The notes under the pieces were generated by a model, which worked only from the letters and a program-made list of their open reading frames with translations, did not search any database and had not been told where the DNA came from. A program made the position numbers and the translations under genes. A stretch of DNA of 64,000 nucleotides, from NCBI GenBank assembly GCA_000585055.1, contig JEMX01000097.1:33809-97808 (forward strand), read 5' to 3'. Positions within the stretch are counted from its first letter, which is position 1. The number at the start of each line of letters is the position of its first letter. The DNA is from Candidatus Accumulibacter appositus. Lineage in GTDB: Bacteria; Pseudomonadota; Gammaproteobacteria; Burkholderiales; Rhodocyclaceae. Shown here in pieces: positions 36,727 through 46,658 of this stretch.

Positions 36727-37965
36727 TTACACCGCGCAGCCACTCAGGAAGGCACGGAAAGCCTCGGGAAGCGGCGTCTGTTCGAGACTGCGCTGGGTAA
36801 ACAGAAAGCGACCGTCACAGACGAAGCCGAGGTCGGCCCAATCGACGCTGTTCAAGGCCGCTGCCAGCACCGTCACATCAACCGCCGGATCGCGCGGAAA
36901 AATCGCCAGCACCGCGCCGTCGTAGTTTGTGCAGTGATGAACGAAGAACGGTCGCGGGCGGCGAGTCTTGTTGTTCACATAGACCCGCGGCTGGGTCGAC
37001 TGGTGATAGCCACGCCCCCAGTGCCACCAGTTGGATTCCTCGAAGGGCCGGATTCGGCGCGCGATCAGGCGCTCCTTGTGCGCCAGCAGCGCCTTTGGCG
37101 GCGGCGCGCCCGGCTCGCACCACAGCATTCGCCGCGTGGCGCCAGTGGTCACCGTTGCCGAACAGACGAAGCTGCGATTGCCGTAGGCCTCGCTGGCATA
37201 CAGATCGTCGGCCCCGGATACGGCACCGACCTTGACGAAGGCAATGTCGGTCAGGTGCAGGCCATAGTCTCCGCGGGTAAACAAGAGGTGACCGCCGCTT
37301 TCCACGAAGTGGCGATCCTCCCACTGCAATCTTTCCAGGCCAGCCAGCCCATCGGCAACGCCCTGCGCGGCGTAGCGCGTGCTACGCGAAAAATTGTCGC
37401 GTTCGAAACGCCAGATCGCGCAGTTCGGTGTGGCGTCGGCAAAGAGACGCGAGTCGCCAAGATCGACGAAGTCGGTGATCGTTCCGGCCGCATAGAGCAG
37501 CCGGTTGAGCGGTATCGCCGAAGTCGCCTTGAGAAAATCGCGTGGCGTGATGAATACCAGTTCACCGCCGGGCGCCAGGTGGCGCAGGCACTTCTCGATG
37601 AAGAACAAATACAGATTGGCACGCCCATCGAGAACACTGGCCTTGCTTAGCGCACGCGTCCCGGCCGCAATATCCTGATAGCGCACGTAGGGCGGATTGC
37701 CGATGATCGTCGCGAAAGTTTCGCTCTCCGGCAGCGCGAAGAAGTCCATCACCCGCGCCCCAGGGGGTGCGTGCTGGGCATCGATTTCGATGCCCAGCGA
37801 AAACGGGAAATGCTGCAGGAAGGCACCGTTGCCGCAGGCTGGCTCGAGCACCCGGCCGCGGTTGCGGACCAGGGCCAGCATCGCCGCGACGATCGCCGGC
37901 GGCGTGAACACCTGTCCGAGACCGCCGACATCGAACGTGGCGGGCACTGGCGAGCCTATTGCCAT
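36727..37965 (-). CDS. N6-adenine-specific DNA methyltransferase (Eco57I/TaqI-like), orphan
   Basis: A 412-residue class I methyltransferase. Motif X-like QVFTPPAIVAAML comes first, then SAM motif I VLEPACGNGAFL (residues 39-50) and the amino-methyltransferase motif NPPY at 90-93, so the product is N6-methyladenine. The C-terminal half (about 180-400) matches the TaqI/Eco57I-type target-recognition module, with WWHWGRGYHQSTQPRVYVNNKTRRPRPFF. No restriction endonuclease, specificity subunit or BREX/DISARM genes lie beside it; neighbours are gshB and creA. It may be a solitary regulatory or epigenetic methylase. Confidence 0.85.
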   Translation of the reverse strand: MAIGSPVPATFDVGGLGQVFTPPAIVAAMLALVRNRGRVLEPACGNGAFLQHFPFSLGIEIDAQHAPPGARVMDFFALPESETFATIIGNPPYVRYQDIAAGTRALSKASVLDGRANLYLFFIEKCLRHLAPGGELVFITPRDFLKATSAIPLNRLLYAAGTITDFVDLGDSRLFADATPNCAIWRFERDNFSRSTRYAAQGVADGLAGLERLQWEDRHFVESGGHLLFTRGDYGLHLTDIAFVKVGAVSGADDLYASEAYGNRSFVCSATVTTGATRRMLWCEPGAPPPKALLAHKERLIARRIRPFEESNWWHWGRGYHQSTQPRVYVNNKTRRPRPFFVHHCTNYDGAVLAIFPRDPAVDVTVLAAALNSVDWADLGFVCDGRFLFTQRSLEQTPLPEAFRAFLSGCAV

Positions 37966-37996
37966 CGGCCACCAGTGAGCGGCAGCAGCGTCGCCG

Positions 37997-38476
37997 TCAA
38001 CGCCCGCTCCAGGGCATGACCGGGACCGTCGAAATGCTGTTTGCCGGCGCGCCGTCGATCAATTTTCGGCTGATCGCCAGGTAAACCAGGGTGTTGTTGG
38101 CGGCGTCCCACATCCGGATGACCCGCGTCTCCTTGAACATGATCGAGGTATCTTCGGCGAACACCACCTGCTGTTTCGGCAGCTTGGCCGGCAGCGTGAT
38201 CGGGCCCGTCTGTCGACAGGCGAGCGAAAACTGCGACGGATCCTGCGCCAGGCCAAAACTGCCGCTGACACCACCGGTTCGCGCCTGGCTGACGTGGCAG
38301 GTCACACCCGGCACCTGCCGGTCGGAAAAGCTATCGACACATATCTTGTGATTGGCGCCGATCAGCTTCCACTCGGTGGTCACGCAACCGACCTCGTCGG
38401 CAAGCGCCAAAGCACTCGAGAAGACCAGTGCGCCAAGCATGGTCGCCCTGGTCAAGCCTGCTGTTCGCTCGATCAT
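37997..38476 (-). CDS. creA: CreA family secreted protein
   Basis: A 159-residue protein with a signal peptide ending in LALA (about residue 26). DEVGCVTTEWKLIGANHKICVDSF and VPGVTCHVSQARTGGVSGSFGLAQDPS are the recognisable CreA blocks, with four conserved cysteines. The role of CreA is unknown despite its wide distribution. ATG 38476 was chosen for the AAGGAG six bases upstream; an ATG at 38500 overlaps the parC stop region. It follows parC by 20 bases. Confidence 0.88.
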   Translation of the reverse strand: MIERTAGLTRATMLGALVFSSALALADEVGCVTTEWKLIGANHKICVDSFSDRQVPGVTCHVSQARTGGVSGSFGLAQDPSQFSLACRQTGPITLPAKLPKQQVVFAEDTSIMFKETRVIRMWDAANNTLVYLAISRKLIDGAPANSISTVPVMPWSGR

Positions 38477-38496
38477 CCTTTCTCCTTCGCCATGAA

Positions 38497-40878
38497 TCAC
38501 TCCTGATACACCTCCAACGTCACGTTGGTGATTTGCCCCACCGGCGAACCCCGCCGGGCGCGCTGGCCGAGATGGCGATCCTCGGAAAGCAGCGTCTTGC
38601 TGCGGCTACGCGCCATTCCTTTTATCGTTACTCGTGGCCCCTGGGTGAGCAGCACCGCGCGCAGCGATTCGTCGCCGTGCAGGCCAATGATCTGAACGCC
38701 CTTGCCACTGGCCAGGCGTTTCATCTGTTCGAGCGGGAAAATTAGCAGGCGGCCATCTTCCGAAAGTGCCGCCAGATGATCCTGTCCGATGATCCGCAAC
38801 AGCGGCAGGATGGTCGCACCGTCTTCGACGGCGAGGAAAGCCTTGCCGGCTTTCTGCCGCGAGAGCAGGTCGCCATACTTGCAGATGAAGCCATAACCCG
38901 AGGTCTTGGCGACCAGCAATCGGTCGTCGGCACGGCCGGTGATCACGTGCGCGATCCTGCCACCACCCAGTTCGACGAACGACGACAGGGGCGCGCCCAT
39001 GCCACGACCGTCGGGCAGGCTGGCCACAGCGACGGTGAAGGCGCGGCCCTCGGTGGAGATGATCACCAGCGAGTCGATCGAACGGCATTCCTGCGCCGAA
39101 CCGGCCCGGTCGCCGTCCTTGAAGACGACTCCCGAGAGATCCAGGCCGTGCCCTTGCCTGACCCGTGCCCAGCCTTTTTCGGAGATGATCACCGTCACCG
39201 GCTCGTCGGCGACGGCCGCCGCTTCCGCCCGTGAAGCGGTGACCGCGGTTTCGATGATCGTCCGCCGCGCGTCGCCGTGTTTCTCGGCGTCGGCCTTGAT
39301 TTCCCGGATCACCTGCCGGCGCAGCAGGAGGTCGCTGCCGAGTAGCTTCAGCAGGCCTTCGCGCTCACTGCGCAGCTTGGCGAGTTCCTGCTCGATGCGG
39401 ATTCCCTCGAGTCGCGCCAGTTGGCGCAGGCGGATTTCGAGGATGTCCTCCGCCTGCCGATCCGAGAGGATGAAGCGCGCGATCAGCGCCGCTTTCGGGT
39501 CGTCGGATTCGCGGATGATGCGAATCACTTCGTCGATGTTCAGGAAGACGATGTGCCGGCCTTCGAGGATATGGATGCGGTCGTCGGCTTTCTGCAAACG
39601 ATACTCGGTGCGCCGGAAGACCGTCCGCAGGCGGAAGGTGCACCACTCGCCGATCAGGTCGACCAGCGATTTCTGGCACGGCCGACCATCGATACCGACC
39701 GCCACCAGATTGATCGGCGCCGAGGTTTCGAGGCTGGTATGGGCGAGCAGCAAAGCGACGAATTCCTTGCGGTCGATGCGTGAACTGCTCGGTTCGAACA
39801 CCAGCCGAATGTCGTCGTCCTTGCCTGATTCATCGCGCGCGCGATCCAGCTGCGAGGCCATCAGCGCCTTCAGCTGTGCCGCCGATTGCTCGATGGCTTT
39901 CTTGCCCGGTCGCGGCTGCGGATTGAGCAGCGCACCGATTTCGGAGAGCACCTTGGCCGACGACACGCCCGGCGGCAACTCGGTGAACACCAGTTGCCAG
40001 GCGCCGCGCGCCATCTCCTCGATCTCGTAGCGCGCCCGCACGCGCAGGCTGCCACGGCCGCTGCGATACGCCGCAGCGATATCGGCAGGCGGAGAAATGA
40101 TCTGGCCGCCGCCCGGGTAGTCGGGCCCGGGCACAAGTTCCAGCAGTTGGTCGACACCGGCTGCCGGGTGCTCGATCTTGTGGATCGCCGCCGCCGCGAC
40201 TTCGCGCAGGTTATGCGCAGGAATTTCGGTCGCCATGCCGACGGCGATTCCCGAAGCGCCGTTGAGCAGCAGGAAAGGCAGGCGTGCCGGCAAGAAGGCC
40301 GGCTCATCGAAGGATCCGTCATAGTTGGGCAGGAAGTCGACCGTGCCTTCACCGAGTTCGCCGAGCAAGAGCTCGGCGATAGGCGTCAGGCGCGCCTCGG
40401 TGTAGCGCATGGCCGCGGCGTTGTCGCCATCACGCGAACCGAAATTGCCCTGCCCGTCGACCAGCGGATAACGCAGCATGAACGGCTGCGCGACGCGCAC
40501 CATCGCGTCGTAGGCCGAGGTATCACCGTGCGGATGATACTTGCCGATCACGTCGCCAACGACGCGCGCCGACTTTACCGGCTTGGCGGTGGACGACAGG
40601 CCGAGCTCGCGCATTGCGAACAGCACCCGCCGCTGCACCGGCTTCAGCCCATCCTTGACGTCCGGCAAGGCCCGCCCCTTGACGACCGCGATCGCATACT
40701 CGAGGTAGTCACGCGCCGCCGAGTCGTGCAGCAGGATGCTGTCACTCCCGTCATCGCCGCCATCGCCCCGGTCGTCATCAACGACCGCTGGCGGTACACC
40801 GCCGGGCGGCAGCGCTGGCGACGCGTCGGTCGGCGGCATTTCGGCAAACAGGTCTGGCGTTGAGTCGTCCTTGCTCAC
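38497..40878 (-). CDS. parC: DNA topoisomerase IV subunit A
   Basis: Breaks and rejoins DNA to unlink replicated chromosomes. The 793 residues include the winged-helix block [41 protein letters not shown] (quinolone-determining region) and the catalytic Tyr159 in [11 protein letters not shown]. The C-terminal half forms the blade-repeat domain. A ~45-residue acidic, disordered N-terminal extension precedes the core, rich in D, G and P. The GTG start lies 13 bases after the parE stop, so parE-parC form an operon. Confidence 0.96.
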   Translation of the reverse strand: MSKDDSTPDLFAEMPPTDASPALPPGGVPPAVVDDDRGDGGDDGSDSILLHDSAARDYLEYAIAVVKGRALPDVKDGLKPVQRRVLFAMRELGLSSTAKPVKSARVVGDVIGKYHPHGDTSAYDAMVRVAQPFMLRYPLVDGQGNFGSRDGDNAAAMRYTEARLTPIAELLLGELGEGTVDFLPNYDGSFDEPAFLPARLPFLLLNGASGIAVGMATEIPAHNLREVAAAAIHKIEHPAAGVDQLLELVPGPDYPGGGQIISPPADIAAAYRSGRGSLRVRARYEIEEMARGAWQLVFTELPPGVSSAKVLSEIGALLNPQPRPGKKAIEQSAAQLKALMASQLDRARDESGKDDDIRLVFEPSSSRIDRKEFVALLLAHTSLETSAPINLVAVGIDGRPCQKSLVDLIGEWCTFRLRTVFRRTEYRLQKADDRIHILEGRHIVFLNIDEVIRIIRESDDPKAALIARFILSDRQAEDILEIRLRQLARLEGIRIEQELAKLRSEREGLLKLLGSDLLLRRQVIREIKADAEKHGDARRTIIETAVTASRAEAAAVADEPVTVIISEKGWARVRQGHGLDLSGVVFKDGDRAGSAQECRSIDSLVIISTEGRAFTVAVASLPDGRGMGAPLSSFVELGGGRIAHVITGRADDRLLVAKTSGYGFICKYGDLLSRQKAGKAFLAVEDGATILPLLRIIGQDHLAALSEDGRLLIFPLEQMKRLASGKGVQIIGLHGDESLRAVLLTQGPRVTIKGMARSRSKTLLSEDRHLGQRARRGSPVGQITNVTLEVYQE

Positions 40879-40891
40879 GTTCAGCTCACCC

Positions 40892-42841
40892 TCAAATGTC
40901 GGCGCCGATCAGCGCGCCGTTGTCTTCCATCCACGCCCGCCGACCTGCGGACTCGCTCTTGCCCATCAACATCTGCATCACCGGCCTGGCCACCTCGCCA
41001 GCCGGCATGCGGACGCGCATCAGGCGCCGCGTATCGGGCGACATGGTGGTCTCCCAAAGTTGTTCGGGATTCATCTCGCCGAGGCCCTTGAAGCGCGAGA
41101 TGGCGATCGCATCGGCCTTGATCCCCTCGATGCGCATCCGATCGAGCGTCGCCTGCCGTTCGTCGCTGTCGAGGGCATATAGCTTGCGCGGTGGCCGGTT
41201 CTTGCCCTGGCCGGGGACATCGAGGCGAAACAGTGGCGGTTGCGCAAAATACAGATGGCCGCGGGCAATCAGCTTCGGGAAATGGCGGTAGAAAAGCGTG
41301 CACAGCAGGACGCGGATATGCGAGCCATCAACGTCGGCATCGGTCATGATCACCACCTTGCCGTAGCGCAGATTGTTCAGCACCGTGTCCGGCGCACTCG
41401 CCGGATGCGGATCGATACCCAGGGCGACGGCAATGTCGTGCACCTCCCGGTTGGCAAACAGGCTACCGGCTTCCACCTCCCAGGTATTGAGCACCTTGCC
41501 GCGCAGCGGCAGGATCGCCTGCAGTTCCTTGTCGCGCCCCGATTTCGCCGAGCCACCGGCGGAGTCGCCCTCGACCAGGAAAATCTCGTTGCGACGAGTA
41601 TCCTCGCTCTGACAATCCGAGAGCTTGCCGGGCAGGATCGCCACCCCCGACTGCTTGCGTTTCTCGACTTTCTGACCGGCACGCGTACGCGCCTGCGCCG
41701 CACGGATGGCCAGGTCGGTAATCTTCTTGGCCGCATCCGGGTGTTCGTTGAGCCACAGCTCCAGCGGGTCGCGCAGCATACGCGCGACCAGCGCCACCGC
41801 GTCGCGCGAGTTGAGGCGCTCCTTGGTCTGGCCCTGAAACGAGGGATCGAGCATGCGCACTGCGAGAACGAAGCTGGCCCGAGAAAAAACGTCTTCGGCC
41901 GCCAGCTTGACGCCCTTCGGCAGTAGCGCGTGGTGATCGGCAAAACTTTTCACCGCGTCCAGCGCCGCTTGCCGCAAACCCGCCTCGTGCGTTCCACCGG
42001 ATGGTGTCGGAATCAGATTGACGTAGGATTCGCGCGCCAGGCCTCCATCGGCCGTCCAGCAGATCGCCCAGGCAGCACCCGAGCCAACCGGGAAGTTCTC
42101 GTCGCCCTTGGGCGCATACTTCTCGCCACTGAACACCGGCGCGACCGCTTCGCCTTCGATCTGCTCACTCAGGTACTGCAGCATGCCATCGGCGAAACAC
42201 CATTCTCTGGTCGCGCCCCCCTCGATGTGCAGTGAAACCTGCAGCCCCGGCAGTAGCAACGCCTTGCTGCGCAGCAGGCGCTCGAGCTGCGGCAACGGGA
42301 TCAGCGGCGAGTCGAAGAAGCTCGCGTCCGGCCAGGCGCGCAGGCGCGTGCCGCTGGCTTTCTTGGGCGCGTCGCCGATTCGCTGCAGCGGCTCGAGCAC
42401 GCTCCCGCCGGCGAACGCCATGCGATGCCGCCCGCCATCACGGACCACCTCGACTTCGAGCCGTGTCGACAGCGCGTTGGTCACCGAGACGCCAACCCCG
42501 TGCAAGCCGCCCGAGAAGCGATACGCCGATTCGCGCTCATCCTTGTTGAACTTGCCGCCCGCGTGCAAGCGTGTGAACACCACCTCCACCGTCGGCACCT
42601 GTTCGAGCGGGTGAATTTCGACTGGAATACCGCGCCCGTCGTCCTCGACACTGACCGACTGGTCAGCGTGCAGGGTCACCGTGATGCGTTTGCAGAAGCC
42701 GCCCAGCGCCTCGTCGGCCGCATTGTCGATCGCTTCCTGGATGATGTGCAAGGGACAATCGATGCGCGTATACATCCCGGGACGATGGCGCACCGGCTCC
42801 AGCCCCTTGAGAACGGCGATCGATTCTGCGGTGTAGCTCAT
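40892..42841 (-). CDS. parE: DNA topoisomerase IV subunit B
   Basis: ATPase subunit of topoisomerase IV, 649 residues. The GHKL ATP site shows [14 protein letters not shown] and [30 protein letters not shown] is the glycine-rich lid. The TOPRIM part has [16 protein letters not shown] and [12 protein letters not shown]. The length and the [20 protein letters not shown] spacing favour ParE over GyrB, as does the partner parC next door. A GGAG lies 11 bases before the ATG. Confidence 0.96.
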   Translation of the reverse strand: MSYTAESIAVLKGLEPVRHRPGMYTRIDCPLHIIQEAIDNAADEALGGFCKRITVTLHADQSVSVEDDGRGIPVEIHPLEQVPTVEVVFTRLHAGGKFNKDERESAYRFSGGLHGVGVSVTNALSTRLEVEVVRDGGRHRMAFAGGSVLEPLQRIGDAPKKASGTRLRAWPDASFFDSPLIPLPQLERLLRSKALLLPGLQVSLHIEGGATREWCFADGMLQYLSEQIEGEAVAPVFSGEKYAPKGDENFPVGSGAAWAICWTADGGLARESYVNLIPTPSGGTHEAGLRQAALDAVKSFADHHALLPKGVKLAAEDVFSRASFVLAVRMLDPSFQGQTKERLNSRDAVALVARMLRDPLELWLNEHPDAAKKITDLAIRAAQARTRAGQKVEKRKQSGVAILPGKLSDCQSEDTRRNEIFLVEGDSAGGSAKSGRDKELQAILPLRGKVLNTWEVEAGSLFANREVHDIAVALGIDPHPASAPDTVLNNLRYGKVVIMTDADVDGSHIRVLLCTLFYRHFPKLIARGHLYFAQPPLFRLDVPGQGKNRPPRKLYALDSDERQATLDRMRIEGIKADAIAISRFKGLGEMNPEQLWETTMSPDTRRLMRVRMPAGEVARPVMQMLMGKSESAGRRAWMEDNGALIGADI

Positions 42842-43482
42842 TACGGTGATTTCTCCAGCATGCCGCCCCGGCGCGAGTGGCGCGGGCGGTCAGGAACGCT
42901 TGTCCGGGTCGCCAGCAGTCTGGGTCGCGAGCGACGGCAACAGGCGCCATGGCAAGGCCACAACGCCCGAACAGAGTCTGGCACCCAAGTATATCGAGCT
43001 GCGGAGTGTACTACCTCCTAGCGGCCACGGCGAAGCAATCGATAGGGCAAGCGAGCGCATTTCATGAACCGTCGCCGCGAATTCCCGGACAGTGATCCGC
43101 ACTTCATCCCGAAGGCTTGCAGAAGCCACTTACTCTGGCCGGCCTCGGGAATGCGGTGGGGGCGCTGCCACGGCCGTGATACCATTCCGCGCCATCGGCG
43201 ACGAGGCCTTTCGAGCGCGGTCGAGTTTTCGCGAGCTCTGACGGCTCCGCTCAGGCAGCGCCGATGCTCCGATCGTCTCCATCCGCAGCAGTGCGAGTCA
43301 CCGGCCGTCAGATTGAACTCCAACCACCAACGCCTTCATCGACCCGCAGCCGCAATCAGGCCTGAAACTGCCGTCCGGACCACAGCAAGATGCCTGCCGG
43401 CGGCACTCGGAACCTTCGTGGTTGGCGGCGACCGCACGCCGACCCTGCCACCGTCCGACACACGCCCGCTGGAGGGAGCGCC
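42842..43482. other. 641-base gap without a supported gene
   Basis: Between the divergent parE and acyltransferase genes. Open frames here read as Arg/Ser/Pro-rich shadow sequence with no ribosome site. A purine-rich TAGGAGGT on the minus strand near 43010 is not followed by a plausible gene. I see no RNA gene or long repeat; it presumably holds the two divergent promoters. Confidence 0.5.
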
Positions 43483-44559
43483 ATGGCCATGAACAGGTGG
43501 CAGTCGCTGCAGGCGCTCAGAGGGCTGGCAGCGCTTGCCGTGGTAGCCTTTCACCTGCAGTCGATCGAAAGGAAATACTCCGGCGGAGACCTGTTGCTGC
43601 CGGATTTCCTGGTCCTTGGGCAATCCGGGGTCGATCTGTTCTTCGTCATCAGCGGCTTCGTGATGGTCTCGGTGAGCGGCGGGCGCTATGGCCGAAGCCG
43701 GGAAACGATGCGCTTTCTCTGGGGCCGTCTGACGCGAATATATCCTGCCTACTGGGTGTACTTCCTGCTCACCCTTGCTGTTCTCGTGGTCAAGCCAGCG
43801 TGGGTCAATTCCTCGCAAGACGGGCAGGCGGATTTGCTTTCGTCCTTCCTGCTGCTGCCCGGTTCCCCTCCTCTGGTCGCCGTCTCGTGGTCGCTGACGC
43901 ACGAGTTGTGGTTCTACATCGTTTTTGCAGCCCTGTTGCGATTCCAGGAAAAGTGGCTGCTGCCGTCTCTATTGCTGTGGGCCGCGGTCGTCGCCACGGC
44001 GAATATCGTGCCGATGCCAGCCGACCTCCCAGCCCTGCTGGTGATCGCCTTTCACCCCTTCAGTATCGAGTTCATCATCGGTGCGCTGGTGGCGGTGTTC
44101 ATCAACAGCAAACAGGCGCAGCGGATCTCGACGCTGCTGTCGACCGCCGCGGCGGCATTGGTCCTGGCCGCAGGCTTGCCGCTGCTTTACAGCTTCGACG
44201 TACTCAGTGCCTTCGGCCTGGCGCGAGCTGGTTTTGTCGGCACCTTGTGCGGCGTCCTGATACTCGCCGTGGCGAACCTGGAGAAGAGCGGCCGCATCGT
44301 CGTGCCGCGTTTCCTGAGCTTCTTGGGAGATATCTCCTACACGGTCTACCTCTCGCATGTGCTCGTTCTATCGGCGATTGGTCGCCTGTGGGCGATGACC
44401 GGCCCGGCACCTGGCAAGGGCGTGGACAACGTGCTGGCTTGCCTGCTGATGCTTGCTGCAGTCGTGATCTATGCTTGGGCCGGCTACCGCTTCGTCGAGG
44501 AGCCGATACTGCGCGTCTCGCACCAGCTTCGCGAGCGTTGGTTCGATGGTTCGCGGTAG
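43483..44559 (+). CDS. Acyltransferase 3 family membrane protein (OafA/YrhL-like)
   Basis: A 358-residue protein with about ten hydrophobic segments. The N-terminal LQALRGLAALAVVAFHL carries the conserved RG...H motif, followed by SGVDLFFVISGFVMV and the R-x10-R pattern (FLWGRLTRIYPAYWVYFLL). The C-terminal GDISYTVYLSHVLVL and YRFVEEPILR complete the family. Such enzymes O-acetylate surface sugars, O-antigen or exopolysaccharide. Start at ATG 43483 because GGAGGGA lies five bases upstream. It stands alone, so the substrate is unknown; capsular or biofilm polymer modification is a guess. Confidence 0.9.
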   Translation: MAMNRWQSLQALRGLAALAVVAFHLQSIERKYSGGDLLLPDFLVLGQSGVDLFFVISGFVMVSVSGGRYGRSRETMRFLWGRLTRIYPAYWVYFLLTLAVLVVKPAWVNSSQDGQADLLSSFLLLPGSPPLVAVSWSLTHELWFYIVFAALLRFQEKWLLPSLLLWAAVVATANIVPMPADLPALLVIAFHPFSIEFIIGALVAVFINSKQAQRISTLLSTAAAALVLAAGLPLLYSFDVLSAFGLARAGFVGTLCGVLILAVANLEKSGRIVVPRFLSFLGDISYTVYLSHVLVLSAIGRLWAMTGPAPGKGVDNVLACLLMLAAVVIYAWAGYRFVEEPILRVSHQLRERWFDGSR

Positions 44560-44587
44560 TCAGCGCATCACGCGCAGCAGTGAGGCC

Positions 44588-45145
44588 TCATGCCGGTTCC
44601 GCCACGCAGGCGTCACGAGGCAGATCTTGCGCCCCCGGGGTAATCAGAAAGCGCGTAATCGCCGCGGGATTCATCAGCCCAACACCGCCGCTCGCCAGGC
44701 GGTAATTCATTACCGGACGTTCGAGAAAGCCGGTCAGATTCATCAGGCGCTCGGCGAGCGCTGCCTTGCGTACGCCTTCGGCAAGCGTATGCAGCACGTG
44801 CCCACCGGCGAAGAAGAAATCGATCCGCACCTTGAAGCGCTCCCCTTCGAACCAGCCACTAAAGGGCTCCGCGAGTTGCTCCTGCGTAAGCACGGTCAGT
44901 TCCAGGTTGAGCGGGCTGGTCAGGTAAGTGCTCAGGTCTTTTGCCGCGGTAAATTCAACACAGGCGATCGACGCTCGTGCAAAAATCTCGGTCTGCGCCT
45001 CGGAGCCGATGATCAGCGGCTTGCCGCTGAACATCTGGCTGCTGCGTCGGAGACTGTCGATGGTCTGCTCGATAGCGGCCTCGTCGGTCTGCAAGAAGCG
45101 CCGAGCACAGTTGCCAGTTGTGATGACGGTAATCCCGATCGCCAT
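44588..45145 (-). CDS. Conserved-looking hypothetical protein, 185 residues
   Basis: I do not recognise this protein. It starts from ATG 45145 with AAGGGGG seven bases upstream and codon use like its neighbours, so it is a real gene. No signal peptide or membrane segment is evident. Alternating charged/hydrophobic segments suggest a mixed alpha/beta fold. Notable stretches are GITVITTGNCARRFLQTDEAAIEQ at the N-terminus, FKVRIDFFFAGGHVLHTLAEGVRK in the middle, and a C-terminal RDACVAEPA. It lies 34 bases downstream of the adenosyltransferase gene on the same strand, so cotranscription is likely; it converges on the acyltransferase gene. Confidence 0.65.
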   Translation of the reverse strand: MAIGITVITTGNCARRFLQTDEAAIEQTIDSLRRSSQMFSGKPLIIGSEAQTEIFARASIACVEFTAAKDLSTYLTSPLNLELTVLTQEQLAEPFSGWFEGERFKVRIDFFFAGGHVLHTLAEGVRKAALAERLMNLTGFLERPVMNYRLASGGVGLMNPAAITRFLITPGAQDLPRDACVAEPA

Positions 45146-45179
45146 GTCGAACCCCCTTCAAGTAAGTGAGTGCTGGTGT

Positions 45180-45740
45180 TCAGTCGCCGTCGCGATTCTT
45201 GCCTTGCACCCACAGCACATCGTTGCGACCGGCCGCCTTGTTCAGTGCACGGCCGAGGACGAACATCAGGTCCGATAGGCGATTCAAATATTTGCGCGCA
45301 AAGTCGGAGACCTGCTCGGTGGCCGCCAGATGAACAATCTGGCGCTCGGCGCGACGACAGACAGTGCGCGCCAGATGCGCAAAGGCTGCCGCCCTTGTGC
45401 CACCCGGCAGGATGAAGTCCTTCAGCGGCGAGAGATCGTCGTTGAACTCCTCGACCAGTGCCTCGAGTCGCGTGATCTGCGCCTCGCCGATCATGCTCGT
45501 TCCCGGAATGCACAGTTCGCCGCCGAGATCAAAAAGGTCGTGCTGAATGCGGGTCAAGGCCTTGCGGATGGGGTCCGGCATGTCTTCGGTCAACAACAGA
45601 CCGACGACCGAATTGAGCTCGTCGACCTGACCCATGGTCTCAACACGCAAGCAGTCCTTGGCGACCCGGCTGCCGTCGCCAAGGCCGGTAGTGCCGGCGT
45701 CGCCGGTGCGGGTGACGATTTTCGAGAGGCGATTGCCCAT
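45180..45740 (-). CDS. Cob(I)alamin adenosyltransferase, PduO type
   Basis: Makes adenosylcobalamin from cob(I)alamin and ATP. The 186-residue PduO-type protein has the N-terminal ATP site SKIVTRTGDAGTTGLGDGSRVAKD, VETMGQVDELNSVVGLL, and the helical signature LPGGTRAAAFAHLARTVCRRAER with Arg/Glu residues that bind cobalamin. Start set at ATG 45740; a TATAAT 29 bases upstream supports it. In propionate-using bacteria adenosylcobalamin serves methylmalonyl-CoA mutase. cobS and cobC are about 8 kb away in the window. Confidence 0.93.
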   Translation of the reverse strand: MGNRLSKIVTRTGDAGTTGLGDGSRVAKDCLRVETMGQVDELNSVVGLLLTEDMPDPIRKALTRIQHDLFDLGGELCIPGTSMIGEAQITRLEALVEEFNDDLSPLKDFILPGGTRAAAFAHLARTVCRRAERQIVHLAATEQVSDFARKYLNRLSDLMFVLGRALNKAAGRNDVLWVQGKNRDGD

Positions 45741-45768
45741 GCTGGCTTTCCTGATCAAAATAAGGGCG

Positions 45769-45774
45769 ATTATA
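45769..45774 (-). promoter_or_regulatory. -10 box of the adenosyltransferase gene
   Basis: A perfect TATAAT on the minus strand, predicting a leader of about 22 bases. It overlaps the leader of the divergent hydroxypyruvate isomerase gene, whose own ribosome site begins five bases on. No strong -35 was seen. Confidence 0.5.
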
Positions 45775-45789
45775 GCTGAAGGAGATTTC

Positions 45790-46587
45790 GTGACCGCCCG
45801 ATCACTGCAGCTGAGCGCCAACCTCAGCTTTCTGTTCACCGACAGCCCTTTCGAGGAGCGCTTCGCACGCGCCGCGCGCGCCGGATTTCGCGGCGTCGAG
45901 TACATGTTCCCCTACGCCTGGGACCCGCTGGAGCTGTCCCGCCTGCTGCGCGAGCATCGCCTGCAGCAGGTCTTGCACAACCTGCCGGCAGGCGACTGGG
46001 ACGCCGGCGAACGCGGCATCGCCTGCCTGCCCGGACGCGAGAGCGAATTTCGCGCCGGCCTTGAACAGGGAATCGCCTACGCGCGCGAGCTCGGCTGCGT
46101 GCAGCTCAATTGCCTGGCAGGAGTACCGCCCGAGGGTGTTCCGGAAGCGGCGATTGCGGCCACTTTCAAGAGCAATCTGCGACATGCGGCTCGGCAGCTA
46201 GCTGGCAGCGGCATTCGCCTGCTGATCGAGCCGATCAACAGCCGCGTCGACATTCCCGGCTTCTGGCTCGACAAACCGACAAAGGCGCTGGCACTGATTG
46301 CCGAGCTGGGCGAAGAAAACCTCTGGCTGCAATACGACATCTACCACGCACAGATCATGGAAGGCGACCTGGCACGAAGTATCGAAGCGAACATCAAGCG
46401 CATTGCGCATTTCCAGCTGGCCGACAATCCCGGTCGACACGAGCCGGGAAGCGGCGAAATCAATTACCCTTTTCTGTTCGCTCTGCTGCATCGCCTTGGC
46501 TATCGCGGCTGGCTTGGCTGCGAGTACAAGCCCTTGCTGGCGGACACCGAGCGCAGCCTGGCCTGGGCGAGAGAGTGGCTGCAGTAG
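45790..46587 (+). CDS. hyi: Hydroxypyruvate isomerase
   Basis: Interconverts hydroxypyruvate and tartronate semialdehyde. The 265-residue TIM-barrel protein (E. coli Hyi is 258) has LSFLFTDSPFEERFARAARAGFRGVEYMFPYAW at the N-terminus, the metal-site blocks IEPINSRVDIPGF, QYDIYHAQIMEGD and HFQLADNPGRHEPGSGEI, and the closing GCEYKPL. The start is a GTG with AAGGAG five bases upstream; upstream ATGs lie within the divergent gene. It is followed by a glycerate kinase gene, but glyoxylate carboligase and tartronate semialdehyde reductase are not in the window. Confidence 0.92.
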   Translation: MTARSLQLSANLSFLFTDSPFEERFARAARAGFRGVEYMFPYAWDPLELSRLLREHRLQQVLHNLPAGDWDAGERGIACLPGRESEFRAGLEQGIAYARELGCVQLNCLAGVPPEGVPEAAIAATFKSNLRHAARQLAGSGIRLLIEPINSRVDIPGFWLDKPTKALALIAELGEENLWLQYDIYHAQIMEGDLARSIEANIKRIAHFQLADNPGRHEPGSGEINYPFLFALLHRLGYRGWLGCEYKPLLADTERSLAWAREWLQ

Positions 46588-46658
46588 CGCGCGACGCTTG
46601 TCGGCGTCGCGCTGCTGGCTGAGCACTCGGCGGATTAATGCTGCGCAAGGAGACATCG

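Noticed and set aside
43064..43482. Open frame upstream of the acyltransferase
   Set aside because: Arg/Pro-rich with no ribosome site or known pattern; likely non-coding spacer.
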